A stretch of 36,905 nt of DNA. Origin: an uncultured Geobacteraceae bacterium (GTDB taxonomy: Bacteria; Desulfobacterota; Desulfuromonadia; Geobacterales; Pseudopelobacteraceae). Where the stretch lies: contig CAIUSO010000005.1 in assembly GCA_903901875.1 (NCBI GenBank), positions 1 to 36,905 of the forward strand. The letters are read 5' to 3'. The notes under the pieces are model-generated. The model worked only from the letters and a program-made list of their open reading frames with translations. It had not been told where the DNA came from and did no database searches. A program made the position numbers and the translations under genes. Each line of letters starts with the position of its first letter. Positions within the stretch are counted from its first letter, which is position 1. Shown piece by piece: positions 1 through 8,023 of the stretch.

Positions 1-39
1 ACTGTAGCGCGGAAAATGATTTGGCAGTGATTGCGGAGC

Positions 40-61
40 ATTTGACAGTGAAGCACTTCAA
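40..61 (-). promoter_or_regulatory. Third late-promoter-like dyad, directed out of the window
   Basis: GTGAAGCACTTCAA at 48-61 matches the dyads at 19705-19718 (TTGAAGGGCTTCAA) and 28236-28249 (TTGAAGTGTTTCAA), in the same orientation and again directly after an intrinsic terminator. On the minus strand the position of the -10 box reads TGTCAA, poorer than the TAGAAT and TAGAAC of the other two. By position it could be the equivalent of Mu Pmom, driving genes to the left of the window. That role is inference. Confidence 0.45.
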
Positions 62-105
62 AATAAAGGGGCATTTAAGAGGGTTTTACAGCCCTTAAAT
101 ACCCC
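61..105 (-). terminator. Intrinsic terminator after the methylase gene
   Basis: GGGG at 68-71 pairs with CCCC at 102-105, and ATTTAAG at 73-79 pairs with CTTAAAT at 94-100. The stem is followed on the minus strand by the T-rich run complementary to 61-67. It lies 7 bases beyond the methylase stop codon and closes that transcript. Confidence 0.8.
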
Positions 106-111
106 TTCAAT

Positions 112-882
112 TTACCAGTTTTTATAGATCAATTCCCGCCTGTTTTTACCTTTACCGCCCCCGCCGATTGTGTAGTTGATTTCGACCGTTTCAACAGCAA
201 AACCTTCGAACACTTTCCGCATCTCCGGGTGGTCATTTATGGTCACTACCGCCGACCCTTTCATAGTCCTCATTGCCTCTGCAATCAGATAGTATTCCTC
301 AATTGGAAATGGCACTCCATAGCCCTCGGTCTCCCAGTATGGGGGATCCATAAAGTGAAGAGTATAATCACGATCATACTTATTCAGGCAGGTCAACCAG
401 TCCAGATGTTCAATCCAGACCCGCGATAGCCTTAAATGTGCCTGGCTCAGATCCTCCTCCAGTCTGAGTATGTTAAACCGTGGTGGAGAACTGGGTGAAT
501 AGCCAAAGGTCTGGCCTGTAACTTTACCGCCAAAGGATAGCTTCTGTATATATAGATAGCGAGCAGCCCTCTGTATATCAGTAAGCACTTCTGGAGGCGT
601 CTCCTTTGACCATTCAAATAGCTGCCTACTGGCCAGTGCACTTTTGAACTGCCGCAAAAACTCTTCAAGGTGATTTTTAACGACCCGGTAAAGGTTGATT
701 ACATCCCCATTTACATCATTAAGTACCTCGACATGTGCAGGGTCTCTGAGAAAGAACATACTGCCGCCACCAGCGAATTCTTCAACATAACACGTGTGCG
801 GGCGACCGGTGATAATAGGGATAAGATTCTTCGCCAGGCGACGTTTTCCGCCTGGCCATGCCAATATGGGATAATGTTTCAT
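112..882 (-). CDS. D12-class adenine-specific DNA methyltransferase (Dam-like)
   Basis: 256 aa. This is an N6-adenine DNA methyltransferase of the D12/Dam class. Visible motifs are the N-terminal WPGGK, the SAM-binding FAGGGSMFF (motif I, about residues 37-45) and the catalytic DPPY (about residues 180-183). The length suits the family. The ATG at 880-882 has a GAGAGG Shine-Dalgarno at 889-894. It occupies the place of mom in Mu, so it most likely modifies phage DNA against host restriction late in infection; the target site cannot be read from sequence. Its leader is strongly folded and contains an 8-nt complement of the ribosome-binding region, suggesting translational control. A terminator follows the gene. 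Confidence 0.93.
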   Translation of the reverse strand: MKHYPILAWPGGKRRLAKNLIPIITGRPHTCYVEEFAGGGSMFFLRDPAHVEVLNDVNGDVINLYRVVKNHLEEFLRQFKSALASRQLFEWSKETPPEVLTDIQRAARYLYIQKLSFGGKVTGQTFGYSPSSPPRFNILRLEEDLSQAHLRLSRVWIEHLDWLTCLNKYDRDYTLHFMDPPYWETEGYGVPFPIEEYYLIAEAMRTMKGSAVVTINDHPEMRKVFEGFAVETVEINYTIGGGGKGKNRRELIYKNW

Positions 883-1005
883 TGTGAGCCTCTCAGTTTT
901 GTGATAGGTTCCCCGTGCTCTGATCAGAGCGGGGCAGCCTTCGGTTGGCTCACAGCCACTACTGTGGGTCGTCGGCCGGATGGTGTTCTAGCACCACCCG
1001 GCCGC
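883..1005 (-). promoter_or_regulatory. Highly structured leader upstream of the methylase
   Basis: Four stem-loops occur in about 95 nt: 911-934 (CCCC/GGGG plus GCTC/GAGC around TGATCA), 936-950 (AGCC/GGCT), 951-966 (CACAG/CTGTG) and 973-1004 (CGGCCGG/CCGGCCG plus TGGTG/CACCA). In addition 883-890 (covering the end of the Shine-Dalgarno up to the ATG) is perfectly complementary to 947-954. That long-range pairing uses the same bases as the second and third hairpins, so the folds are mutually exclusive. No T-run follows, so this is not a simple terminator. Mu controls mom through a leader stem opened by Com; a similar switch is inferred here, though no Com-like gene is seen in the window. Confidence 0.55.
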
Positions 1006-1016
1006 TGCCTCCTACG

Positions 1017-1214
1017 CTATATTATAATGTTGCAGCATCCTCGACGGATCAATGCCAACCTCGGCAAACCCAATCCGTTCGTCCGTTCGCAACCGAAGTT
1101 GTCCACTACCATAATTTCGGTGGCGGTCAGATCGTGGAACATACGGAGGGCTTGTACGGTAAACCATACATCGTGGTAATTGTTGTATGCGGGTATGCCG
1201 ATGGTCAGTTTCAT
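1017..1214 (-). pseudogene. Family-2 glycosyltransferase, N-terminal remnant
   Basis: 65 aa. The opening MKLTIGIPAYNNYHDVWFTV and the following EIMVVDN are the first beta-alpha-beta of a GT-A family-2 glycosyltransferase, where the nucleotide sugar binds. Such enzymes normally exceed 200 residues. Here the family match ends near residue 46, before the DXD motif, and the frame ends in unrelated residues. A neighbouring frame over the same bases reads RIGFAEVGIDPSRMLQHYNI, perhaps a displaced C-terminus. The start overlaps the upstream stop by ATGA. It is probably a non-catalytic leftover of a cargo gene after a deletion. Confidence 0.6.
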
Positions 1215-3304
1215 GACGTAACCACCGCGCTGTTGGCTATTGAGATAATGCCTGCATCGGTGTTGAGTTGCAGGGGGCCGGTGCCTATATTCAGGAAGTA
1301 TTTTTGGCCGGAGAGGTAGAGGCGCACGGGGCCGGAGGTTACCGGGTTGATACGATAGTGTTTCGTTGGTGATGATGTTGTCCCTGACTGAGTTGTTGAA
1401 CTGGTCGTGGTAACTGAGCCTTCATAAAACGAATCCAGCATTGTTAGTATTGCGGCATTCCAACCATAGACCGGATTGTAACTGGTACCCAATCCCCAAT
1501 GACTACGGGAATCTATGCTTAATGTATCAAGACTTTCGTGTGAAACGGGATTAACAGCTAATTCCGTTGCCGCTCTTGTTTCCCACGCTGATAGTAGTGT
1601 AGCGGTAGATTGTAAACCGTGAAATTTAGCCACATAGAAACAGCAGAAATCCAACCATAACCAGACACCGCCATTTTGGTATGTCCCCGCCGATCCTGCC
1701 GCTGTACCCCATCCGCTTGTGATATAACTACCATCAAGATTAGAAATGCACTTGAACCCGTTATATACTTTGCCAGCCTGTAATGCAGACCACTGCGCTG
1801 AGACGACAGAAGTGCCAAGGCATGATTCGTTAAACCAGCAGTTATAGAAGGCTTCACCCATAAGGGTTGCAGAATCCAACCGTAATACCGGTGACCCATC
1901 AATGCTTGCGGTGTCAATATGGGGGATAGCATCACTTGGTCGCCAAAAACTTAGATACGCAGTCTTTGCCTTGGCAATATCAGCATCTGTTACACTTGCC
2001 CCCATTTCCTTGGCAGACCGCAACGCAACACATAACCATCCCTGATTGTAGGCAGTTTCGTTATAATTAGTTCCTGTTCCAAGTGCATCATGGAAGGAAA
2101 TATTAAGAGCATTTGTCCCCGGCGCTCTCCATGTCCGGTATCTGTTAAATGTGTTGAGGTTGTCTACCAGTACACCAGAAAGAAAATTTACTTCGGATAC
2201 CGTCAAGGCAGTGATATTGAATTTACGTTTTAACCAGTATGCCCACGACAGAAAATGCAGTGGGGTGTCATCCATAATGATACCCCATCTATTCCCAGTG
2301 TCCTGTATTGCTCCGCAGACTGCACCAGTCCCCCAATCAACCGCAATATTCTTCATTGTGTTAAACAGCGAGAGGCACAGATCACCATCATCCAGACCCA
2401 TACTTGTCCAGAACCCATCCCTCATCCACTGTGCAACACTCCAATACCATGAGGGTTCAATCCATGATACCTGAGAAGAAACGCTCTGGGTTCTGAGGTT
2501 TGCGCGCGCAGTATACCAAAGAACCTTTTTAAATACTTCTGAATCTGAATAAGGGCATCCCTTCGCCGTTGCCCAGTTTAATTGTGAATATAACTTGAAA
2601 TTATAAGTATCGACAGGCGTAAGTGAATAAATAAAATTAAGCACTTGGGCCGCATTAGCGGTAACTATAAGCGATGGATTATTTCCGGTATCAAGTCCAT
2701 AATTAATCATGGAACCGTTGGTAAATAAATCCGTGACGCTGTTATTAGGGGAATCAATACCAAGATTCCAGCGAGCACTCCAGCCATCATCTGGCATAGA
2801 CACAAATAGATTATTTGCGTCTATTTTTAAACCAACAGATTGCATGTAATCATACTTAACCGCAGATGACCCGCCCCATGCGTTATTGGTATGAGCAGGT
2901 ACTGTGCCTGAATCGGGGTTGAGGTAGGTATAATATGAGAGGGGAGACCCTGATACCTTACTTGTTAATGATATGGATTGAGTAGATGCGGAGGTTATAG
3001 AAACCTCTTTAACCCATACAGTGCTAGTTTTCCTACGGAGTATTGTAACTAAATTTATTGAACTTTTACCCGTTACTGGAATTGTGACCGCAGTGAATAT
3101 CAGGGTATCCGCATCAGGCTGGGTATATCCGGAGTATGTAATATTGGTGGTTTCTATACCGTCGCTGGCATTCCACACTTTCAGTATGAGATCACTATTG
3201 GAGGTAGAAGCCAGCACCTCGACCGAGTTTAATTGGATCGAGGTGCTATAGTTCCCACCACCTATTGCTTTAGGCAGTATTGATAAGATGCTGACAGGCA
3301 TCAC
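1211..3304 (-). CDS. Tail-associated protein with (alpha/alpha)6 glycosidase-like domain
   Basis: 697 aa. Residues about 1-140 are Ser/Thr-rich beta sequence like a tail-fibre attachment domain. From about 230 to 610 the sequence is rich in Trp and aromatic helices. The motif SWYWSVAQWMRDGFW, near residue 290, resembles the first catalytic helix region of six-hairpin glycosidases, and further WAYW, NETAYNQGW and HWGLGTSYNP motifs fit helix-pair repeats. The C-terminal 80 residues contain a Ser/Thr linker and a small beta domain. It is translationally coupled (ATGA) to the upstream lectin-like gene, so it is probably a tail spike or fibre with polysaccharide-cleaving activity against a capsule or O-antigen. 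Catalytic acids and family number cannot be assigned by eye. Confidence 0.6.
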   Translation of the reverse strand: MMPVSILSILPKAIGGGNYSTSIQLNSVEVLASTSNSDLILKVWNASDGIETTNITYSGYTQPDADTLIFTAVTIPVTGKSSINLVTILRRKTSTVWVKEVSITSASTQSISLTSKVSGSPLSYYTYLNPDSGTVPAHTNNAWGGSSAVKYDYMQSVGLKIDANNLFVSMPDDGWSARWNLGIDSPNNSVTDLFTNGSMINYGLDTGNNPSLIVTANAAQVLNFIYSLTPVDTYNFKLYSQLNWATAKGCPYSDSEVFKKVLWYTARANLRTQSVSSQVSWIEPSWYWSVAQWMRDGFWTSMGLDDGDLCLSLFNTMKNIAVDWGTGAVCGAIQDTGNRWGIIMDDTPLHFLSWAYWLKRKFNITALTVSEVNFLSGVLVDNLNTFNRYRTWRAPGTNALNISFHDALGTGTNYNETAYNQGWLCVALRSAKEMGASVTDADIAKAKTAYLSFWRPSDAIPHIDTASIDGSPVLRLDSATLMGEAFYNCWFNESCLGTSVVSAQWSALQAGKVYNGFKCISNLDGSYITSGWGTAAGSAGTYQNGGVWLWLDFCCFYVAKFHGLQSTATLLSAWETRAATELAVNPVSHESLDTLSIDSRSHWGLGTSYNPVYGWNAAILTMLDSFYEGSVTTTSSTTQSGTTSSPTKHYRINPVTSGPVRLYLSGQKYFLNIGTGPLQLNTDAGIISIANSAVVTS

Positions 3305-4239
3305 AATCCATCCACCATATCGTCAATCCAACAGTTTCCACTGGACGAGGTCCCATATCCACCAATACATAAATACATTGAGGTACCGTGTATATTGCCA
3401 TAATTGCAGTTATTCGCCATCAGACTCGTCAACCGCGTACCGGTTGAATTATATACCTCTAAATCATAGTTATCAGTGGTTCCAAGATGTAATGTCACCA
3501 CCAATCTATACCAAGTATTCGGCGATAAAACCGATTCCGACATATTATGCGCACCCCACCCATTCGTATAGGTGCTAATTTTCCCATTATCTATGGCCCC
3601 CGAATGTACCAAGCACATTGCGCCAATCTGAGCTTGAGCGGCAGTAGTGCATATGGACCATGGAGTTAGATTGGCCGCAGGTGTTGCTGCTTCATAACGG
3701 AACCATCGCTCAAAGACATAATTGCCACTCGCAGGGAGAGTTATAGCCTTATTGATCCTCGCATACGGACCGGGGGCCACGGCGGGTAGAAATTTAGCTG
3801 AATGTGTACCGGAATGAAATTGATCGGTAGCTAGTGATACCAATGTTGCCTGTTCATTGGTATATGGGCCGAAATTGGTTTCAAATGTTATAGTAGTCGT
3901 CACCGCACCCGCGACAAAGGATGTCGGAGTTGACCATGCACCAGTTTGAGTGCCTCCACCCGATTTATTTTCAGTGATTCTTACCGAACCCCAATAGGTA
4001 GTACCCTGAACTAAATTGACAGATATTAGTTGATATCCCGCCAAAGTAGGGGCTTGCCCAGCGACGGTAGTCTGCGAGAAATTAGCCTTATCCACGTTAG
4101 AAGTTAACGTGATACCTCTACCTACGGCAGCAGCCGTCGATTCAACCTCGACTGAGCTTGTTTTCCACACGATCTCAATCTGATTAATAGAATCTCCCCC
4201 ACCAATACCGCTAACTGTACCGTTTACTTGAGCTTGCAT
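3301..4239 (-). CDS. Tail fibre protein with LamG/concanavalin-like domain
   Basis: 312 aa. The N-terminal 110 residues are Thr/Ser/Gly-rich and contain a fibronectin-III-like stretch. The C-terminal 190 residues (from TITFETNFGP, through WFRYEAATPAA and TWYRLVVTLHLG, to CWIDDMVDGL) look like a jelly-roll LamG/concanavalin-type carbohydrate-binding domain. The ATG follows a clear AAGGAGATATT Shine-Dalgarno located directly after the stop of the broken upstream reading frame. The downstream glycosidase-like gene overlaps it by ATGA. The pair probably acts together in sugar recognition at the tail tip. The fold call rests on pattern, not alignment. Confidence 0.6.
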   Translation of the reverse strand: MQAQVNGTVSGIGGGDSINQIEIVWKTSSVEVESTAAAVGRGITLTSNVDKANFSQTTVAGQAPTLAGYQLISVNLVQGTTYWGSVRITENKSGGGTQTGAWSTPTSFVAGAVTTTITFETNFGPYTNEQATLVSLATDQFHSGTHSAKFLPAVAPGPYARINKAITLPASGNYVFERWFRYEAATPAANLTPWSICTTAAQAQIGAMCLVHSGAIDNGKISTYTNGWGAHNMSESVLSPNTWYRLVVTLHLGTTDNYDLEVYNSTGTRLTSLMANNCNYGNIHGTSMYLCIGGYGTSSSGNCWIDDMVDGL

Positions 4240-4248
4240 AATATCTCC

Positions 4249-4482
4249 TTATTGAATGCTCATATAATTTATTGATGCTATGTTTCCTACGTTATTCGCA
4301 AATAATGTTCCCGCCGAGTACCATAATGGATATGTACCGAATGCTTTAACCAGTGACCAATTCATCCAAGCTGATTGCTGAATAACCGTTGCACCGTCGG
4401 CTTGATAGAGAGTTACCCGCCACTGGGTTGTAGTGGATTCAAACTTGAATACATACTCCGTACCAGCAGTTACGCCATGAAG
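4249..4482 (-). pseudogene. Displaced 3' part of the frameshifted tail gene
   Basis: 77 open codons with no start codon or ribosome-binding site. The translation opens LHGVTAGTEYVFKFESTTT and continues with WRVTLYQADG and ends NYMSIQ, a typical beta-rich tail-protein sequence. Its stop sits immediately before the Shine-Dalgarno of the next gene, where the original gene would have ended. Restoring one C in AACTTCATGG (around 4478-4480) would join it in frame to the upstream 111-aa ORF, giving about 186 aa. It is therefore a frameshift product, or a sequencing error, rather than a gene of its own. Confidence 0.6.
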
Positions 4483-4805
4483 TTAGAGAATACAATCGTT
4501 GAACTTGGAGTTGGATTTGCTGTCGTGGTTGTCGGCACCTGATCATTCAAATCCGTACGGACAACAATCAAATAACCTTGGGAGAACAATTGCGTTTCTT
4601 CAGCCAAATTTGCTGCAATTCCGATTAACCGCCCATAGCCGGAGTACGGTAAATTATTCCACGGAGTGACACCATCACCGGTTTTTCGTTTACCGGTATC
4701 TGTTTCATAGCCGTCCTCTCCGCTGGCTAAAACCGGATTAGTACTCGACCATTCTGCTGCGGTTCCCTGAGCCAACTGCAATTTTGTCGGTATTGTAAAG
4801 CTCAT
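4470..4805 (-). CDS. Tail protein with Mtd-type N-terminal domain (frameshifted)
   Basis: 111 aa from the ATG at 4803-4805, which has an AAGGGGA Shine-Dalgarno. A longer in-frame start at 4853 would overlap the upstream gene and is not favoured. Residues about 5-60 (KLQLAQGTAAEW, then NPVLASGEDGYETDTGKRK and GDGVTPWNNLPY) match the N-terminal domain found in major tropism determinant and many tail-fibre proteins, where it trimerises and attaches the fibre. The ORF stops soon after, and the natural continuation lies in another frame down to 4249. If the shift is real, the distal domain is lost or made only by frameshifting. Confidence 0.65.
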   Translation of the reverse strand: MSFTIPTKLQLAQGTAAEWSSTNPVLASGEDGYETDTGKRKTGDGVTPWNNLPYSGYGRLIGIAANLAEETQLFSQGYLIVVRTDLNDQVPTTTTANPTPSSTIVFSNFMA

Positions 4806-4815
4806 ATAATCCCCT

Positions 4816-5691
4816 TTATTGGCGTGCTGAAACATCGGTGGGACTGCCACCATATAAATAAACGTAATTAACTGTATTGATAATTTCGACTAATTCAAGC
4901 GGCTGTGAAGTCACCCCAAAGAATGGATAGGCCAACGGATCAGTTGTGCGCATGGTTGCTAAAAACGATTCCATAATCATGTCAATCGGCTGGGCAGCAC
5001 TATTCATCACGTAGAGCAGTTCTCCCAATTTGCCTAAAGTCTTTTGCATCAGCAGTGCCTGCTGTTTTTCCGTACCTACCAGTGTTTCGAATGTCACCGT
5101 CGCAACTCGGCGTGGGGTTTTTGAAACACCCAACATATTACCTCCGAGCGATTCGACAACCACATCACGGGACTCGTAAACAAGTGAAGAGCCATATGAG
5201 ATTGATGTAGCTGGTGCCAGGGTACCTTCGCCGATCCAGAGCCTGCCGAATTCAATCCAACCATTCAGGTTACCGGTATCAACAATCGTAAACTTCCAAT
5301 AACGAGCAGTTTTAGGAGTAGCAAAGGCGAATATCCAGTTGTCTGGGTATTGCTGGGCCATCTCTGCAGTCAGTGTTTGTGGATATGCGTACATTATTCC
5401 ACTATCTGCTCCCGGAACCAATGCAGTACAGGCACTGTTTGAATATCCTTGGGCACGGATACTGCCTGCAAAAGAAATGTTATGGCTGAGAATTGCGAGA
5501 CAGCTAACGGCACGAGGGGTTGCACCCAGGTCAGCGATCACGATGGTCGAGGTTGTCAGCGCGTTGGTTGACCGTGCTTTCTGCTTCAACTCGGAATTTT
5601 TGAGCATGGTCAGCGGATAAGCACTCTGCCATGATCCACCAGATAAGGTCGCTCCAAGTGTCAGGTCAGGATATGAAAGGATTGTGCCCAT
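4816..5691 (-). CDS. Distal tail protein, siphovirus Mu-like type
   Basis: 291 aa. It begins two bases after the hub gene stop, with GGGGATAAC before the ATG. The first half (SYPDLTLGATLSGGSWQ, then LADLG-like strands and FATPKTARYWKFTI) has a discoidin/galactose-binding-like beta pattern; the second half (VTFETLVGTEKQQALL, then GKLGELLYVMNS) is more helical. I recognise it as a conserved tail protein of long-tailed Mu-like phages but cannot assign a proven function. Its position after the hub suggests a tail-tip component. Confidence 0.55.
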   Translation of the reverse strand: MGTILSYPDLTLGATLSGGSWQSAYPLTMLKNSELKQKARSTNALTTSTIVIADLGATPRAVSCLAILSHNISFAGSIRAQGYSNSACTALVPGADSGIMYAYPQTLTAEMAQQYPDNWIFAFATPKTARYWKFTIVDTGNLNGWIEFGRLWIGEGTLAPATSISYGSSLVYESRDVVVESLGGNMLGVSKTPRRVATVTFETLVGTEKQQALLMQKTLGKLGELLYVMNSAAQPIDMIMESFLATMRTTDPLAYPFFGVTSQPLELVEIINTVNYVYLYGGSPTDVSARQ

Positions 5692-5692
5692 G

Positions 5693-8023
5693 TTATCCCC
5701 AGATAGATAATGTTGATTCGGCGGATTCGTAATCAGATGTTACACCGAGGATTACGAACAGCTTTCCCGAGTTGTAACCAAAACGTGGTATCTGTACTTT
5801 AATTGTTCTTCCGAGAAGCTCCGCAGGCAGCTGATCAGACGGAACAACGACAGTCAGATAATCCCTGTCGATGGCATATAATGCCAACCTGCGATCGGAT
5901 TCAGTATTCGCATCGGAGTAGTTCACCAAGAGCGTATTCAGAGTAAGTTCACCGCCCGTTGGGTGTTTGGTTAGAGTAACCGGATTCGTTGAGGTTATTG
6001 TGCGAAGATCCTTGTTGAGGTAGGACAAGCGGGTTGAAGACAGCATGTTGTTAAGGTAAATGCTGGTATTTGTAACAATCAACATACCATCAACCATGCA
6101 CATTCCTGGTATACCGAGGGCCGTAGTTGACAGCACATGTAAATCCCAGTTAATAGTGTCAGTAGAGGTGGCGATGTAGAGTGAGTCAGCGGTAATAGCT
6201 ATATATACGCCATTATTGGCAACAACCTTTTTCCAATTATAACTGTTCGTAAACGAAATGGCCGCCAACCCCCATTTTATACCATCCGTACTCGATATAA
6301 TTACTCCTGAGCTTCCTACCGCAACATACGTCCCCAACCAGTAAACAACCGAATATATCGGATATATTCCATAGATGGTGTCAGATATCTTCATGCCTTG
6401 TAGGGTCCACGCAGCCCCATTGGCCGATAGTGCGCTGGTATTTGTATCAGCTATCGCCAAAAATCCAGAAGAAGTGGCTGTTATTGACCTCCAGTAGCCA
6501 GTCAAACTCACGGTGTTCCAAGTGACGTTGTTGATGCTGTAATAGATACTTCCTGTGCCAGCTATGACAGTGACCCCATTGCTGTATGCAATGTCATGTT
6601 GCCCGGTAGCCACCGCTGTGGTAGATGTCCAATTGATCCCGTCTATGCTATGCCAGATTGCTGACAAATCGCCCACAGCAATAAATTCAGTACCGGTGTA
6701 GCAAATGGATAATACCAACGACAATCCGGTCGGTATTGCATGGTCCGTCCAATTGACGGCATCCGGACTCGTGAAAAGACGGTCGCCGATCCCGACATAT
6801 ATCCCTGCCCCATAGCCCAATACGCGAACACCAGTTGTCGCTGCCGGGAAATTGCCGTGAATAAATTGTGGGTTCGCAAGTCGCGTTGCCAAGTCGACAG
6901 GTTGTTGCACCGTATAATTTTTTGCATATCCAAGGTTAATCTTATATGGTGGTACTCCCCGGCCTGCATCATTAGTTGCTTGACGTTCAATAGTCTTGAT
7001 CATTGAACGTGTCAGAGTAACAACAGGTGTGCCTCCTGGAGCATCAAGGCGGCCCATTCTCAAATTCCCCAGCGGATCAAATCCGTACCATGCTCCGACA
7101 CTGTTAGCAACTTCATCCATGACAGCCTGGATAATACTTTCCCCGTTAACATATATGCCAATTACCGAGCTGTTCAGGCCATCAAGTGTCGTAATATCTG
7201 TGGCACTAATTTCACCAGCGGTGATACCGCGCAGGGCTGCGCGTTTTAGGATCTGAGCAGCGGTACGATCAGCGGCAGTCGCTCCCTCCAGGCCATCGCA
7301 GGTGATCTGCCCTGCAGGGGTTGAGCCGAGTCGAAACATGCCACATGCAGGATAAACCCGGTATGTCCCCGATGCTGGAGCATTGGCCATCATATCGGAG
7401 GTGCTGCTATAGTCGGTACCCCGATTAAGTGCCAAACCTTTGTCATAGACATTCGGAAAATCACACATGCTTTCATGCGCCTGGTAGATTAACCGGGACG
7501 TATTGACGCATACCGGTGTGGCATTGGATACCTGACCGAATAGTAGCGGCTTTGGTTTCCCCTGAATATCGGCTATTCCCTCTACCCCGGATGGAAGCGC
7601 ATTGGTACCGGCATATTTAGTCGGCTGGATTGCAATCTGAAACAGCAACTGTTTATCTTTAATCCTGATCGGCAGGGTGTCCCACGTCGGTACCGGTTGC
7701 TCCATGGCGCAGGTCATTAATATGGTCGCAACGCCATCGACTATCCGACGCAAGACAATCGGTCGGCCATCAAAACCATAACGAATTAGCCCGTCCAGGG
7801 CACCATCGGTGTTGATTAATATTATTTCTCCGAATCCGGTTTGTGATGCGCCTCCGGTAGTACCGTCGGAAAATACGGTCTGTTGGAAGTTGCCCGGCTG
7901 TTGTAGTCTGGGCTCGTACCAGTTGCCACTGTAATTGATCCTGTCAGTGGCAAAATACTTGGTAACCAGGCCAATGCCGGGCACATAGATGGTCATATCA
8001 ATGGCGTAGACAGGTTCACTCAT
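5693..8023 (-). CDS. Tail hub protein with inserted Asp-box beta-propeller
   Basis: 776 aa, starting by ATGA overlap with the tape measure gene. Residues 1-370 and 665-776 look like one conserved tail-tip hub protein: an opening MTIYVPGIGLVTKYFATD and a close LALYAIDRDYLTVVV, then PAELLGRTIKVQ. Between them, about residues 385-655, lie repeated units ending in SPDAVNW, SIDGINW, SINNVTW, SANGAAW, STDGIKW and STDTINW, each preceded by a GTYVAVG- or GTEFIAVG-like strand. That is the signature of Asp-box (BNR/sialidase-type) propeller blades. The insert splits the hub after its DLATRLA segment and may bind a surface glycan. Hub identity is by position and pattern. Confidence 0.7.
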   Translation of the reverse strand: MSEPVYAIDMTIYVPGIGLVTKYFATDRINYSGNWYEPRLQQPGNFQQTVFSDGTTGGASQTGFGEIILINTDGALDGLIRYGFDGRPIVLRRIVDGVATILMTCAMEQPVPTWDTLPIRIKDKQLLFQIAIQPTKYAGTNALPSGVEGIADIQGKPKPLLFGQVSNATPVCVNTSRLIYQAHESMCDFPNVYDKGLALNRGTDYSSTSDMMANAPASGTYRVYPACGMFRLGSTPAGQITCDGLEGATAADRTAAQILKRAALRGITAGEISATDITTLDGLNSSVIGIYVNGESIIQAVMDEVANSVGAWYGFDPLGNLRMGRLDAPGGTPVVTLTRSMIKTIERQATNDAGRGVPPYKINLGYAKNYTVQQPVDLATRLANPQFIHGNFPAATTGVRVLGYGAGIYVGIGDRLFTSPDAVNWTDHAIPTGLSLVLSICYTGTEFIAVGDLSAIWHSIDGINWTSTTAVATGQHDIAYSNGVTVIAGTGSIYYSINNVTWNTVSLTGYWRSITATSSGFLAIADTNTSALSANGAAWTLQGMKISDTIYGIYPIYSVVYWLGTYVAVGSSGVIISSTDGIKWGLAAISFTNSYNWKKVVANNGVYIAITADSLYIATSTDTINWDLHVLSTTALGIPGMCMVDGMLIVTNTSIYLNNMLSSTRLSYLNKDLRTITSTNPVTLTKHPTGGELTLNTLLVNYSDANTESDRRLALYAIDRDYLTVVVPSDQLPAELLGRTIKVQIPRFGYNSGKLFVILGVTSDYESAESTLSIWG

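Noticed and set aside
883-1005. Integron attC or REP-type repeat
   Set aside because: No R/Y attC core pairs and no second copy of the palindromes elsewhere in the window.
670-1319. Plus-strand ORFs over the methylase 5' end and leader
   Set aside because: They are opposite real minus-strand genes, lack ribosome sites and have no recognisable domains.
4470-4805. Diversity-generating retroelement suggested by the Mtd-type domain
   Set aside because: No reverse transcriptase, accessory gene or variable/template repeat pair is visible in the window.
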